Part shown: positions 23,798 to 32,995 of the stretch, piece by piece
Layout of the letters: each line of letters starts with the position of its first letter
How positions within the stretch are numbered: the stretch's first letter is position 1
From: an uncultured Oscillospiraceae bacterium
GTDB lineage: Bacteria > Bacillota > Clostridia > Oscillospirales > Oscillospiraceae
Assembly (NCBI GenBank): GCA_910588635.1
Contig: CAJUPW010000003.1
Location: 1-64,000, forward strand
DNA length: 64,000 nt
Direction: 5' to 3'
Translations under genes and position numbers: made by a program
Notes under the pieces: generated by a model
What the model was told of the DNA's origin: nothing
The model's input: the letters and a program-made list of their open reading frames with translations, nothing else
Database searches by the model: none

Positions 23798-26251
23798 ATG
23801 AGCACCAGAAGGAAATATGAGCAGGGCCTCAGCTGGGCGGGCGCCCCCACAGGCGCCACCCGGGGCACCCACTCCAAGCGGGCGATCTTCCGGCGCACCA
23901 TCTTCCTGATGCTGGTATGCGGGGTGCTGATGTTCGTCCCGCTGGCCTGGAAGCTGTGGGACATCGCCATCGTCCACCACGACGAGTACCAGAAGATGGC
24001 CGCCCAGCAGCAGACTCTGGATTTCTCCATCTCGGCCAGCCGGGGGAACATCTATGACCGCAACGGCAACGTGATGGCCATGTCGGCCACGGTGTATAAG
24101 CTGATTCTGTCCCCTCTGGACCTGGTGAAGAGCGTGCCCAACAAGGATGAGAACGGCAAGCCCCTGGACGAGGAGGTCTACAGCGCCAGGGTGGCCGCCC
24201 GGCAGGACCAGATGGTGGAGGAGCTGATGGCCCTGGCGCCCACGCTGGACCGGGAGCGGGTGGTCAAACAGGTCCATAACACCAAGTCGGCCTACTGGGA
24301 GATCAGGACCAACATCGAGGAGGAGGAGGCCGAGGGCCTGCGGGCCTATATTGCCGAGAATAAGACATCCTCCTATCTCTATCTAATCAACAGCACCAAG
24401 CGGTACTACCCCTACGCCGGTCTGGCCGCCCAGGCCCTGGGCTTTGTCAACGACAACGGGGGGGCCTACGGCATCGAGGCGGTGTACAACGAGCTGCTGG
24501 AGGGCACCGCCGGCCGGGTGTACACCACCCGCACCGCCGGAGGTACCGAGCGGTTCAACACCTATGCCAACTATGTGGACGCGGTGGACGGCTACAATCT
24601 GACCCTTACCATCGACACCACCATCCAATCCTATATCGAAAAGACCCTGGAGGAGGGCATTAAAGAGTTCGACGTGCGAAACGGGGCGTTCGGGATCGCT
24701 ATGGACCCCAAGACGGGGGCGATCTTAGGCATCGCCAGTTCCCCGGACTTCGACCCCAACAACTACTCCAAGGTGATCAACGAGCTGCTGAACAGCCAGA
24801 TCGAGAAGGAGACCGGCGAAATCTTCCAGAAGCTGAAGGCTAACAACCCAGAAAACCTGGCCGACAGCGAACTGATGAGCAAGGCGGAGAGCCAGGCCGT
24901 ATCCGACGCCCGGAATGCCCAGTGGCGCAGCAAGGCCATCGACTCCCGATATCAGCCGGGCTCCACCTTCAAGGCCCTGGTGCTGGCCGCCGCCCTGGAG
25001 GAGGGGCTGGTCAGCGAGAGCGACACCTTCAACTGTTCCGGCTCCGTCCGGGTGCCAGGCTATCCGGAGCCCATCCACTGTTCCAAGCGGACCGGTCACG
25101 GACACCAGACTCTGGCCGAGGCAGTGGGCAACTCCTGCAACCCCGCCTTCATGGAGATCGGCAGCCGCCTGGGCATTGAGCGGTTCTACGACTATTTCCT
25201 GGCCTTCGGACTGGGCGAGCGGACGGGAATCGACCTGCCCGGCGAGGCAAGCACCAAGGGGGCCATCTGGGACCGGAACAAGATGAGCAACGTGGACTTG
25301 GCGGTGGCCTCCTTCGGTCAGAACTTTGAGGTCACCCCCTTGCAGATGATCTGCGGCTTTGCCGCCGTCATCAACGGGGGTAATCTGGTGAAGCCCTATG
25401 TGGTCCAGACGGTGACCGCCCAGGACGGCACCGTTATCCAGAACACCCAGACCGAGGTGGTCCGGCAGGTGGTCAGCCAGCAGACCAGTCAGCGGGCGGC
25501 GAACATCCTGGAAAAGGTCGTGTCCGAGGGCACCGGCAAGAACGCCTATGTGGCGGGCTACCGCATCGGCGGCAAGACCGGCTCCTCCGAGACGGGGGAG
25601 ACCGACCGTACCATCGTCTCCTTCATGGGCTACGCCCCAGCCAACGATCCCCAGGTGATCGTCCTTATCGCTTACGACAGGCCCGAGCCCAGAGAGCTGG
25701 GGGTAAAGTGCAACTACTCCACCACCGGCGTCTACATCAGCGGCGGCAACATGGCCGCCAAAAAGGCCGGCCCCCTCATAGCCCAGATTCTGGACTATAT
25801 GGGCATTGAAAAGGTGTACAGCGCCGATGAGTCGGCGGCAGTGGACGTGTCCATGCCCAAGGTGACGGGCATGTCCCTGGCCGATGCGGAGAGCGCACTG
25901 AAAAAGAAGAATCTGAAATTCCGCACCATCGGCGAAGGGGACACCGTCTCCCGGCAGGTCCCCGCCGCCAGCGCCAGCATCCCCGGCGGCTCCACCGTGA
26001 TCCTCTACCTGGGCGACGCCGCCCCGGAGGAGAGCGCCGCCGTTCCCGATGTCACCGGCATGACCTACGAGGGGGCCAAAAACGCCCTGGAAAAGGCGGG
26101 CTTCTTCATGCGGGCCTCCGGCGTGTCCACCTACTACGGCAACTCCACCACCGCCGAGCGCCAGAGCGTGGCGGGCGGCGACGTGGCCGCCATCGGCACT
26201 GTGGTGGACGTTCGGTTCTTCAACGTGGTGGAGGACGGGTATGTAGGGTGA
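23798..26251 (+). CDS. Class B penicillin-binding protein with PASTA domains (SpoVD/FtsI type)
   Basis: 817 residues. A basic N-terminus, one membrane helix (IFLMLVCGVLMFVPLAWKLW, about 30-50), a PBP dimerisation domain (ISASRGNIYDRNGNVMAMS), the transpeptidase domain with STFK (Ser389 nucleophile), SCN (446-448) and KTG (593-595), and two C-terminal PASTA domains (about 678-745 and 747-812). It cross-links septal peptidoglycan. Whether it is the vegetative FtsI/PBP2b or the sporulation enzyme SpoVD cannot be told, since only one such gene is in the cluster; two PASTA domains are more like vegetative PBP2b. It has its own strong ribosome site after a terminator and a structured leader. Confidence 0.93.
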   Translation: MSTRRKYEQGLSWAGAPTGATRGTHSKRAIFRRTIFLMLVCGVLMFVPLAWKLWDIAIVHHDEYQKMAAQQQTLDFSISASRGNIYDRNGNVMAMSATVYKLILSPLDLVKSVPNKDENGKPLDEEVYSARVAARQDQMVEELMALAPTLDRERVVKQVHNTKSAYWEIRTNIEEEEAEGLRAYIAENKTSSYLYLINSTKRYYPYAGLAAQALGFVNDNGGAYGIEAVYNELLEGTAGRVYTTRTAGGTERFNTYANYVDAVDGYNLTLTIDTTIQSYIEKTLEEGIKEFDVRNGAFGIAMDPKTGAILGIASSPDFDPNNYSKVINELLNSQIEKETGEIFQKLKANNPENLADSELMSKAESQAVSDARNAQWRSKAIDSRYQPGSTFKALVLAAALEEGLVSESDTFNCSGSVRVPGYPEPIHCSKRTGHGHQTLAEAVGNSCNPAFMEIGSRLGIERFYDYFLAFGLGERTGIDLPGEASTKGAIWDRNKMSNVDLAVASFGQNFEVTPLQMICGFAAVINGGNLVKPYVVQTVTAQDGTVIQNTQTEVVRQVVSQQTSQRAANILEKVVSEGTGKNAYVAGYRIGGKTGSSETGETDRTIVSFMGYAPANDPQVIVLIAYDRPEPRELGVKCNYSTTGVYISGGNMAAKKAGPLIAQILDYMGIEKVYSADESAAVDVSMPKVTGMSLADAESALKKKNLKFRTIGEGDTVSRQVPAASASIPGGSTVILYLGDAAPEESAAVPDVTGMTYEGAKNALEKAGFFMRASGVSTYYGNSTTAERQSVAGGDVAAIGTVVDVRFFNVVEDGYVG

Positions 26252-26281
26252 TCATGGCAAACGTCAGAATTTCTGGCAGAC

Positions 26282-26342
26282 GGGTCGGCCAGGGGGCCGA
26301 CCCCTACAAGGGATGTGTAGGGGCCGCCGCCCTCGGCGGCCC
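26282..26342. repeat. Intergenic palindromic repeat with competing hairpins
   Basis: GGGTCGGCC/GGCCGACCC (26282-26303), CCCCTACA/TGTAGGGG (26301-26323) and GGGCCGCC/GGCGGCCC (26321-26342) overlap, so the middle stem competes with the outer two. It lies between the PBP gene and murE and codes for nothing visible. Confidence 0.6.
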
Positions 26343-26406
26343 GCTGGCAGCAATTTTATACGCACAGCTTATATAGAATGAAACCACACCCGTGAGGGGT
26401 GACACC

Positions 26407-27903
26407 ATGATCTTGCGCGACCTTTTGGCCGGCGTCCCCCTCACGGGGGAGAGTACCGGCCTGGATATGGAAATTTCTTCCATATCCTGCGACACCCGAA
26501 CTATTCAGCCTGGGGCGCTCTTTGTAGCCCTGTCCGGCGACAAGACGGACGGACACCTGTATATTCAGCACGCTCTAGACAGGGGAGCCGCCGCTGTGCT
26601 GTGCGAGCGGCCCCCGGAGGGGCCCGGTCCCTGGCTGACGGCGGAGGATACCCGTCTGGCCCTGGCCTTGGCTTCGGCCAACTGGTTTGGCCGTCCCGGG
26701 GACGGCATGACCCTGGCGGCAGTCACCGGAACCAACGGCAAGACCACCACCACCAGCCTGCTCAAGGAGCTGCTGGAGCGGACGACAGGGGCCAAGGTGG
26801 GACTTATCGGCACCAACCGGAACATGATCGGTGCGGCGGAGCTGCCCGCCCACCGCACCACCCCGGACAGCTTCGAGCTGCAATCCCTCCTGCGCCGGAT
26901 GGCAGACGAGGGGTGCGCCTACGTGGTGATGGAGGCCTCCTCCCACGCCCTGGCCCAGCACCGGACGGCGGGGCTCACCTTCGACGCGGCCGTCTTTACC
27001 AACCTGACCCAGGACCACCTGGACTACCACCGCACCATGGAGGCGTACCGGGACGCCAAGGGACTGCTGTTCCGGCAGTGCAGGACAGCTGTCCTCAACC
27101 TGGACGACCCGGCGGGGCGGTGGTATCGGGAGCGGGTGAGCTGCCCGGTCTTTACCTACTCGGAGAACAAGGCTGGGGCCGGCCTGTCCGCCCGGAATAT
27201 CCGCCTGTTCCCCAGCCATGTGGAGTTTGAAGCCCTGACGCTGGGGCAGCTCAGCCGGGTGTATCTGCCCATCCCCGGGGGATTCTCCATCTACAACGCC
27301 CTGGCCGCCCTGGCCGCCGGCCTGTGCCTGGGCCTGGAGCTGGAGGACATGGCCCGGGTGATGCCCTCTGTTCGGGGGGTGAAGGGCAGGGTGGAGGTGG
27401 TGCCCGTACCCAGGGCCTACACCGTCATCATCGACTACGCCCATACCCCCAACGCCCTGGAGAACATCCTCACCACCGCCCGGGACTTCACCGCGGGACG
27501 GCTGATCTGCCTCTTCGGCTGCGGCGGCGACCGGGACAGGACCAAGCGGCCTATCATGGGGGCCGTCGCCGGGGAGCTGGCCGATGTGGCGGTGGTCACT
27601 TCCGACAACCCCCGCACTGAGGACCCCCTGGCTATCATCGGCGACATTCTGGCCGGCATGGAGGGGGCGGACGCCGCCCTCCACGTGGAGCCCGACCGTC
27701 GGGCGGCCATCGCCTGGGCCCTGGACCGGGGCGGGCCGGGGGACGTGATCGTGCTGGCGGGCAAGGGCCACGAGACCTACCAGGAGATCAACGGCGTGCA
27801 GTATCATATGGACGAGCGGGAGATTGTGGCGGACTGGTTCCGGGATGCCCAAACGCAGCCCAGCGCAGCGGGTGCGTTTGGGGGAGGAGGCGCGGCGAAA
27901 TGA
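26407..27903 (+). CDS. murE: UDP-MurNAc-tripeptide synthetase (meso-DAP-adding) with altered C-terminus
   Basis: 498 residues from the ATG with GAGGGGTG upstream. It has the Mur ligase ATP site GTNGKTTTTSLL, the central domain with the carbamylated-lysine region, and DNPRTEDP near residue 403; DNPR marks addition of meso-diaminopimelate to UDP-MurNAc-L-Ala-D-Glu. The catalytic body is complete, but after VADWF (about residue 478) the ending RDAQTQPSAAGAFGGGGAAK is encoded by inserted DNA. The original ending appears to survive downstream as VADWFKRTGEGQK and on to a stop at 28045. No murF follows it. Confidence 0.93.
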   Translation: MILRDLLAGVPLTGESTGLDMEISSISCDTRTIQPGALFVALSGDKTDGHLYIQHALDRGAAAVLCERPPEGPGPWLTAEDTRLALALASANWFGRPGDGMTLAAVTGTNGKTTTTSLLKELLERTTGAKVGLIGTNRNMIGAAELPAHRTTPDSFELQSLLRRMADEGCAYVVMEASSHALAQHRTAGLTFDAAVFTNLTQDHLDYHRTMEAYRDAKGLLFRQCRTAVLNLDDPAGRWYRERVSCPVFTYSENKAGAGLSARNIRLFPSHVEFEALTLGQLSRVYLPIPGGFSIYNALAALAAGLCLGLELEDMARVMPSVRGVKGRVEVVPVPRAYTVIIDYAHTPNALENILTTARDFTAGRLICLFGCGGDRDRTKRPIMGAVAGELADVAVVTSDNPRTEDPLAIIGDILAGMEGADAALHVEPDRRAAIAWALDRGGPGDVIVLAGKGHETYQEINGVQYHMDEREIVADWFRDAQTQPSAAGAFGGGGAAK

Positions 27904-27988
27904 GCGAGCTTTGCCCAAATGGGCAAAGCGAGGGATATAAAGCGTGTGCCGACGAACGGACGAGCGGGAGATTGTGGCGGACTGGTTC
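27811..27988. repeat. 30-bp direct duplication flanking a 118-bp insert at the murE 3' end
   Basis: The 30 bp starting GACGAGCGGGAGATTGTGG occur identically at 27811-27840 and 27959-27988. The 118 bp between contain a perfect hairpin GCTTTGCCC/GGGCAAAGC (about 27908-27929) and an imperfect one near 27845-27885. Reading through the second copy restores a plausible MurE ending. Confidence 0.85.
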
Positions 27989-28094
27989 AAACGGACAGGG
28001 GAAGGACAAAAAATGACTGGAAAAGTTTTAGCAGATATGATATAATCGGCTGCCTTGTGTGATTCAAAAGAGAGAAACCGGGAGGGTTCCAGAT

Positions 28095-29081
28095 ATGACA
28101 TACATCCTCAGTTTTATTGTGGCCTTCGGTGTGGCCGCCATTGTGGGGCAGATTCTAATCCCGCTGCTGCGCCGGCTGAAGGCCGGCCAGTCCATCCGGG
28201 CCGATGGCCCCACCTGGCACATGTCCAAGCAAGGCACCCCCACCATGGGCGGGATTATGTTCATCCTGGCCATCGGCGCGGCCTGCGTGGTGGCCGGCTG
28301 GGAGGAGCTTCGGGCGGGGAACTTTAACCACCTGTATGTCTTTCTCTTCGCCCTGGTGTTCGGGGCCATCGGAATGATCGACGATTTCCAGAAGCTGCGC
28401 CACCACGCCAACGAGGGCCTCACCGCCGCCCAGAAGTTTCTGCTCCAGCTGGCGGCGGCCATTGCTTTCACGGTGCTCATGCGGGGAGAGGGCTATCTCA
28501 CCCCCAACCTGTTCGTCCCCTTCTTCAACGTGACCTTCCCTCTGCCCTGGGTGGTGTACATGGTCTTTGCCGCCTTTGTCATGGTGGGCACGGTGAACGC
28601 TGTCAACCTCACCGACGGCATCGACGGTCTGGCCACCGGCGTCACCATCCCCGTGGCCCTGTTCTATATGGCGGCCTCCGCCTGGTTCGGGCGCAACGAC
28701 CTGGCTATCCTCTCTGCCGCCCTGGCGGGCGGGCTGGCCGCCTTCCTCATCTACAACTTCCACCCGGCCAAGGTGTTCATGGGCGACACCGGCTCCCTCT
28801 TCCTGGGGGGAATGGTGTGCGGCTTGGCCTTTGCCCTGGATATCCCCCTGGTGATTCCCGTTGTGGGTCTGGTCTATGTGGTAGAGGTGCTCTCCGACAT
28901 CATTCAGGTGGTCTATTTCAAAAAGACCCACGGCAAGCGGTTTTTCCGTATGGCTCCCTTGCACCACCACTTCGAGATGGGGGGCTGGAGCGAGACCAAG
29001 CTGTTCTGCGTCTTTTCCGGCGTCACTCTGGCCCTGTGCTGTCTGGGCTTTTTGGGGGTCATGTACCGGTATCCCATGTAA
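28095..29081 (+). CDS. mraY: Phospho-MurNAc-pentapeptide-transferase
   Basis: 328 residues with about ten membrane helices. Family motifs are KQGTPTMGGIMFI, GMIDDFQK (Asp pair that binds the metal), NAVNLTDGIDGLATG, FMGDTGSLFLGG and HHHFEMGGWSETK. It transfers phospho-MurNAc-pentapeptide to undecaprenyl phosphate, forming lipid I. The ATG at 28095 has GGAGGG 8 nt upstream; an in-frame start 36 nt earlier lacks one. murD, its usual right neighbour, is absent, and an intergenic repeat fills the space. Confidence 0.96.
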   Translation: MTYILSFIVAFGVAAIVGQILIPLLRRLKAGQSIRADGPTWHMSKQGTPTMGGIMFILAIGAACVVAGWEELRAGNFNHLYVFLFALVFGAIGMIDDFQKLRHHANEGLTAAQKFLLQLAAAIAFTVLMRGEGYLTPNLFVPFFNVTFPLPWVVYMVFAAFVMVGTVNAVNLTDGIDGLATGVTIPVALFYMAASAWFGRNDLAILSAALAGGLAAFLIYNFHPAKVFMGDTGSLFLGGMVCGLAFALDIPLVIPVVGLVYVVEVLSDIIQVVYFKKTHGKRFFRMAPLHHHFEMGGWSETKLFCVFSGVTLALCCLGFLGVMYRYPM

Positions 29082-29088
29082 ATGTTTG

Positions 29089-29200
29089 ACCTCATCAGTC
29101 TCGCTTCGCTCGACAGCTTCCCCTAAAGGGGAAGCCAAAGGCTGCGGACCTAAAGCCTTCCCCTTTAGGGGAAGGTGCCCCCGAAGGGGGCGGATGAGGT
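29089..29200. repeat. Palindromic intergenic repeat, second copy of the family at 13292-13427
   Basis: Bounded by ACCTCATC and GATGAGGT. The right half is AGCCTTCCCCTTTAGGGG, AAGGTG, a variable hairpin CCCCC-GAA-GGGGG and CGGATGAGG, the same plan as at 13292-13427. The left half is an inverted, weaker module. The two modules here point outward, whereas at 13292 they point inward. Confidence 0.85.
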
Positions 29201-29229
29201 ATTATAAGACCTGAAAGGAGGCCCATCCT

Positions 29230-30459
29230 TTGGCCCGCAAAGCGAAACGCGATCTGACCATGGAGGAGCAGCTGGCCCGGGGCCCGCTGGACCTGCCCTT
29301 TCTCATGCTGGTGCTGATGCTGCTGGGCATCGGGCTGGTGATTCTCTTCTCGGCCTCCTACTACACCGCCTTCCGGGACTCTGAGCCTCCGGTAAGCAAC
29401 AATCCCTATTTCTACATCACCCGTCAGGCTCTATACGCCGGGGCTGGGGTGGCGGCCATGTATGTGGTGTCCCGCATCAACTACCAGCACTTCCGCTGGA
29501 TGGCCCCCCTGGCGCTGGGGGTGGCCATCGTCCTGCTGATTATCTGTTACATCCCCGGTCTGAACGCCCCCATCAACGGCCAGCGGCGCTGGCTGAAGCT
29601 GCTGCTGGTGGCCGGGCCTACCTACCAGCCCTCGGAGATTGCCAAGGTGACGGTGGTGCTCTTCTTCGCCGCCCGGCTGTGCAAACGGGACACGGAGCAC
29701 AAGAAGCGCTTTACAAAGCGCACCGCCACCGGGCGGGCGTTGAACTGGCTGGAGAAGATCGGCTTTCTGGAGCTGGTGCCCTACGGCCTGGTGCTGGTGG
29801 CGGTGCTGGGATTGGTGGCCTTTGAGCGCCATGTGTCCGGCGCGCTGCTGGTGGCGGTGGGAGCCGCCGCCGTGCTGCTGGTGTCCGGCATCAGTCTGTG
29901 GTGGTTTATCGGCATGGGGGGCGCGGGAGCGGCTCTGGTGGCCCTTATGTACGCGACTACGGGCTATGTGCGGAAAAAGTTTGCCCTCTGGCTGGACCCC
30001 TGGGCGGCGGACCCCCAGGTGGAGGGCTTTCAGTTCCGTCAGGGCATGTACTCCCTCGCCTCCGGGGGCCTGCTGGGCCGGGGGCTGGGGGAGAGCAACC
30101 AGAAGTACGGCTTCGTCCCCGAGCCGGAGAACGACATGATCTTCTCCATCGGGGTAGAGGAGCTGGGGCTGGTGGGGGGCTATCTCATCCTGCTGATGTT
30201 CGCTCTGCTTATCCTCCGGGGCTACTGGATTGCCCTCCACGCCCGGGATAAATTCGGCATGCTCACCACCGTGGGCATCATCACCCTGCTGGCCGCCCAG
30301 GTGTTTTTTAACGTCGGCGTGGTCACCGGGCTGATCCCCAATACCGGCATCTCTTTGCCCTTCTTCAGCTACGGCGGCACCGCCCTGATGATCCAGCTGG
30401 CCGAGATGGGCATGATATTGAGTATTTCACGGCAGATACCGGCTCCCAGAAAGGATTGA
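29230..30459 (+). CDS. ftsW: Peptidoglycan glycosyltransferase FtsW (SEDS family)
   Basis: 409 residues, ten helices. SEDS motifs include LGIGLVILFSASYYTAF, INGQRRWLK, YQPSEIAKVTVVLF, the long loop FQFRQGMYSLASGGLLGRGL, KYGFVPEPENDMIFSIGVEE and PNTGISLPFFSYGGTALM. With a class B PBP it polymerises septal glycan. The start is a TTG, supported by AGGAGG 8 nt upstream; the next ATG has no ribosome site. SpoVE, the sporulation paralogue, cannot be excluded since only one SEDS gene is here. Confidence 0.93.
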   Translation: MARKAKRDLTMEEQLARGPLDLPFLMLVLMLLGIGLVILFSASYYTAFRDSEPPVSNNPYFYITRQALYAGAGVAAMYVVSRINYQHFRWMAPLALGVAIVLLIICYIPGLNAPINGQRRWLKLLLVAGPTYQPSEIAKVTVVLFFAARLCKRDTEHKKRFTKRTATGRALNWLEKIGFLELVPYGLVLVAVLGLVAFERHVSGALLVAVGAAAVLLVSGISLWWFIGMGGAGAALVALMYATTGYVRKKFALWLDPWAADPQVEGFQFRQGMYSLASGGLLGRGLGESNQKYGFVPEPENDMIFSIGVEELGLVGGYLILLMFALLILRGYWIALHARDKFGMLTTVGIITLLAAQVFFNVGVVTGLIPNTGISLPFFSYGGTALMIQLAEMGMILSISRQIPAPRKD

Positions 30460-30471
30460 CGAGGTGTTTTT

Positions 30472-31590
30472 ATGAACATACTGTTTACCTGCGGCGGCAC
30501 CGCGGGACATGTGAACCCGGCGGTGGCCCTGGCCCGTATCTTTCAGGAGAAGCACTCCGGCTGCCGCGTCCTCTTTGTGGGGGCGGACGGGGGCATGGAG
30601 AACAAGCTGGTGCCCAAGGAGGGCTATCAGATCCGGACAGTGACCATCACCAACTTCCACCGCTCCTTTGCCCCCGCCGAGATTGTCCACAATCTGGGCA
30701 CTCTGGTGAATCTGGGCAGGTCCAAAAAGCAGGCCAAGGCCATCCTGGACGAGTTCCGGCCAGACCTGGTGGTGGGCACCGGGGGCTACGCCTCCTTCCC
30801 GGTGGTCAACGAGGCCGCCCACCGGGGCATCCCCACCGCCGTCCACGAGTCAAACGCCGTTCCCGGCCTGACCACCAAGGCCCTGTCCAAGGTGGTGGAC
30901 CGGGTGATGGTGGGCTTTGAGGAGAGCCGGGAGCACTATGAGAACCCGGAAAAGGTGGTGGTCACCGGCACGCCGGTGCGGGGGGACTTTTTCAAATACA
31001 CCCGCCAGGAGGCACGGGAAAAGCTGGGCTTTTCCGACGGCCGGCCCCTACTGCTGTCCTACTGGGGCTCGCTGGGGGCAGAGGTCATGAACCAGAAGAT
31101 GTTGGATTTTATCGCCAAGGAGTGCTACGAGGGCGCCCCCTGGCGGCACATCCACGGCGCCGGCCGGGACTTCCCCTGGATGCAGGAGGAGCTGCTCCGC
31201 CGGGGCTTGAAGCTGGGAGACAACGGCATTGAGGTGCGGGAGTATGTCTACGACATGCCTCTTGTCATGGCCGCCGCCGACCTGGTGCTGTGCCGGGCGG
31301 GGGCCTCCACCATCTCAGAGCTGACCGCCATCGCCAGGCCCGCCGTGCTGGTGCCCTCCCCCAATGTCACCGCCAACCACCAGGAGAAGAACGCCCGGGT
31401 GCTCTCTGACCAGGGGGCGGCTGTTCTCCTGCGGGAAGCTGACTGTGTGGAGAACACCCTCTACGATGAGGCGGCCCTCCTCCTCCGGGAGCGGGAGCGC
31501 CGGGAGAAGATGGCGGCCGCGCTTAAGGCGATGGCTGTGCCCGACGCCGGTGAGAAAATCTATGAGACGCTGCGGGAGATCATGAAATAA
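30472..31590 (+). CDS. murG: Undecaprenyldiphospho-muramoylpentapeptide N-acetylglucosaminyltransferase
   Basis: 372 residues of the GT28 family. It starts with the glycine-rich loop CGGTAGHVNPAVALA and carries PDLVVGTGGYASFPVV, HESNAVPGLTTK, VTGTPVRGDFF and CRAGASTISELTAIARPAVLVPSP, the UDP-GlcNAc site. It converts lipid I to lipid II on the inner membrane face. GAGGTG precedes the ATG, 12 bp after ftsW. Confidence 0.96.
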   Translation: MNILFTCGGTAGHVNPAVALARIFQEKHSGCRVLFVGADGGMENKLVPKEGYQIRTVTITNFHRSFAPAEIVHNLGTLVNLGRSKKQAKAILDEFRPDLVVGTGGYASFPVVNEAAHRGIPTAVHESNAVPGLTTKALSKVVDRVMVGFEESREHYENPEKVVVTGTPVRGDFFKYTRQEAREKLGFSDGRPLLLSYWGSLGAEVMNQKMLDFIAKECYEGAPWRHIHGAGRDFPWMQEELLRRGLKLGDNGIEVREYVYDMPLVMAAADLVLCRAGASTISELTAIARPAVLVPSPNVTANHQEKNARVLSDQGAAVLLREADCVENTLYDEAALLLRERERREKMAAALKAMAVPDAGEKIYETLREIMK

Positions 31591-31609
31591 ACCAAATCTT
31601 TCCCATTTG

Positions 31610-31651
31610 CATAGGATAGCCTGAATCCTGACTTAGGAGGGCTATCCCATG
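31610..31651 (+). promoter_or_regulatory. Hairpin that can sequester the murA ribosome site and start codon
   Basis: GGATAGCC (31614-31621) pairs with GGCTATCC (31640-31647), the TCCT inside pairs with the AGGA of the Shine-Dalgarno sequence (31635-31638), and CAT (31610-31612) can pair with the ATG start (31649-31651) across one A-C mismatch. Confidence 0.5.
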
Positions 31652-32908
31652 AGCTATTACGAAATTCAGGGCGGACGGCCCCTGTGCGGAGCCCTGGCCA
31701 TCCACGGGTGCAAGAACAGCGTCCTGCCCATTCTGGCCGCCTGCCTGCTTGCCCCCGGGCAGAGCGTGATCCATAACTGCCCCGACCTGTCTGACGTGTC
31801 CGCCACCCTGGACATCCTGCGCCTGCTGGGCTGCAGGGCGGACCGGGAGGGGAATACCGTTGTCATCGACGCCTCCGCCCTGGGCCGAAGCGATATTCCC
31901 GAGCGCCTCATGCGGGAGATGCGTTCCTCGGTAATCTTCCTGGGGGCGCTGCTGGCCCGGCTGGGGACGGCGGAGCTGTTCTATCCCGGGGGCTGTGAGC
32001 TGGGCCCACGGCCCATCGATCTGCACCTGTCCGCCCTGCGTACGCTGGGGGCGGAAATTTTGGAGGAGCAGGGCGCTCTGTGCTGCCGCCGGGGGCGGGA
32101 GGGGCTGAGCGGGCGGGAGATCTGCCTGTCCATCCCCAGCGTAGGGGCTACCGAGAACATCATGCTGGCCGCCTGCGGCTGTCCGGGGGTCACCACCATC
32201 GTGGGGGCGGCCCAGGAACCGGAGATTGTCGATTTACAGAATTTTCTTCGGGCGATGGGGGCGGAGATTGACGGCGCCGGTACCCCGGCCATCGCCGTCC
32301 GGGGCGGCGCGCCTCTCCATCCGGCGGAGCACCGGGTGATGGGCGACCGAATCGCCGCCGCGACTTACCTGTGCGGCGTGGCGGCCGCCGGAGGAGAAGC
32401 GGAGCTGACCGGCGTGGCGCCGGACACCCTCACCGCTGTGCTGGCCTGCCTGGAGGAGGCGGGCTGTACCGTACATACTGGCCGGGACCGAGTCACCCTG
32501 GCCAATGCCGGGCCGCTGAGAGGCATCCGCCCGGTGCGCACCGCGCCCTACCCTGGCTTCCCCACTGACGCCCAGGCCGTCCTCATGGCCGCTCTGGCGG
32601 GCGGGGAGGGGGCAACCCTCTTTGTGGAGAACATCTTCGACAGCCGCTACCGCCATGTGGATGAGCTGCGCCGTATGGGCGCGGATATCCAGATCGCCGG
32701 GCGGGCCGCCATGGTGTCGGGAGTGGGAATGCTCCACGGAGCCGGCCTGCGCAGTCCCGACCTGCGGGGCGGAGCCGCTTTGGTGGTGGCGGCACTGGGG
32801 GCGGAAGGGGCAAGCCAGGTGTCTGAGCTGCGCCACATCCGGCGGGGCTATCAGGACCTGGACAAAAATCTCCGCGCTCTGGGGGCCGACATCCGGGAAC
32901 TGCCGTAA
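31649..32908 (+). CDS. murA: UDP-N-acetylglucosamine 1-carboxyvinyltransferase
   Basis: 419 residues of the EPSP synthase fold. HGCKNSVLPILAA holds the conserved Lys-Asn, GGCELGPRPIDLHL holds the catalytic cysteine that fosfomycin alkylates, and RYRHVDELRRMGADI is the C-terminal substrate segment. It transfers enolpyruvate from PEP to UDP-GlcNAc, the first committed step of peptidoglycan synthesis. Position between murG and ftsQ is common in Clostridia. Its ribosome site AGGAGG and ATG are inside a potential hairpin. Confidence 0.94.
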   Translation: MSYYEIQGGRPLCGALAIHGCKNSVLPILAACLLAPGQSVIHNCPDLSDVSATLDILRLLGCRADREGNTVVIDASALGRSDIPERLMREMRSSVIFLGALLARLGTAELFYPGGCELGPRPIDLHLSALRTLGAEILEEQGALCCRRGREGLSGREICLSIPSVGATENIMLAACGCPGVTTIVGAAQEPEIVDLQNFLRAMGAEIDGAGTPAIAVRGGAPLHPAEHRVMGDRIAAATYLCGVAAAGGEAELTGVAPDTLTAVLACLEEAGCTVHTGRDRVTLANAGPLRGIRPVRTAPYPGFPTDAQAVLMAALAGGEGATLFVENIFDSRYRHVDELRRMGADIQIAGRAAMVSGVGMLHGAGLRSPDLRGGAALVVAALGAEGASQVSELRHIRRGYQDLDKNLRALGADIRELP

Positions 32909-32995
32909 GGAGCGCCACGGACCCCAAACAGGAGACTGTCGGGACCCGCTGGGAGAGGACGGGCAGCGAAGCGAAGCGAAGTTTGGGAGGGCGAC

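Noticed and set aside
23502..23801. A 99-codon open frame between ftsL and the PBP gene
   Set aside because: It runs through the terminator and the structured leader, has no ribosome site, and its Arg/Ser-rich sequence follows from the hairpins.
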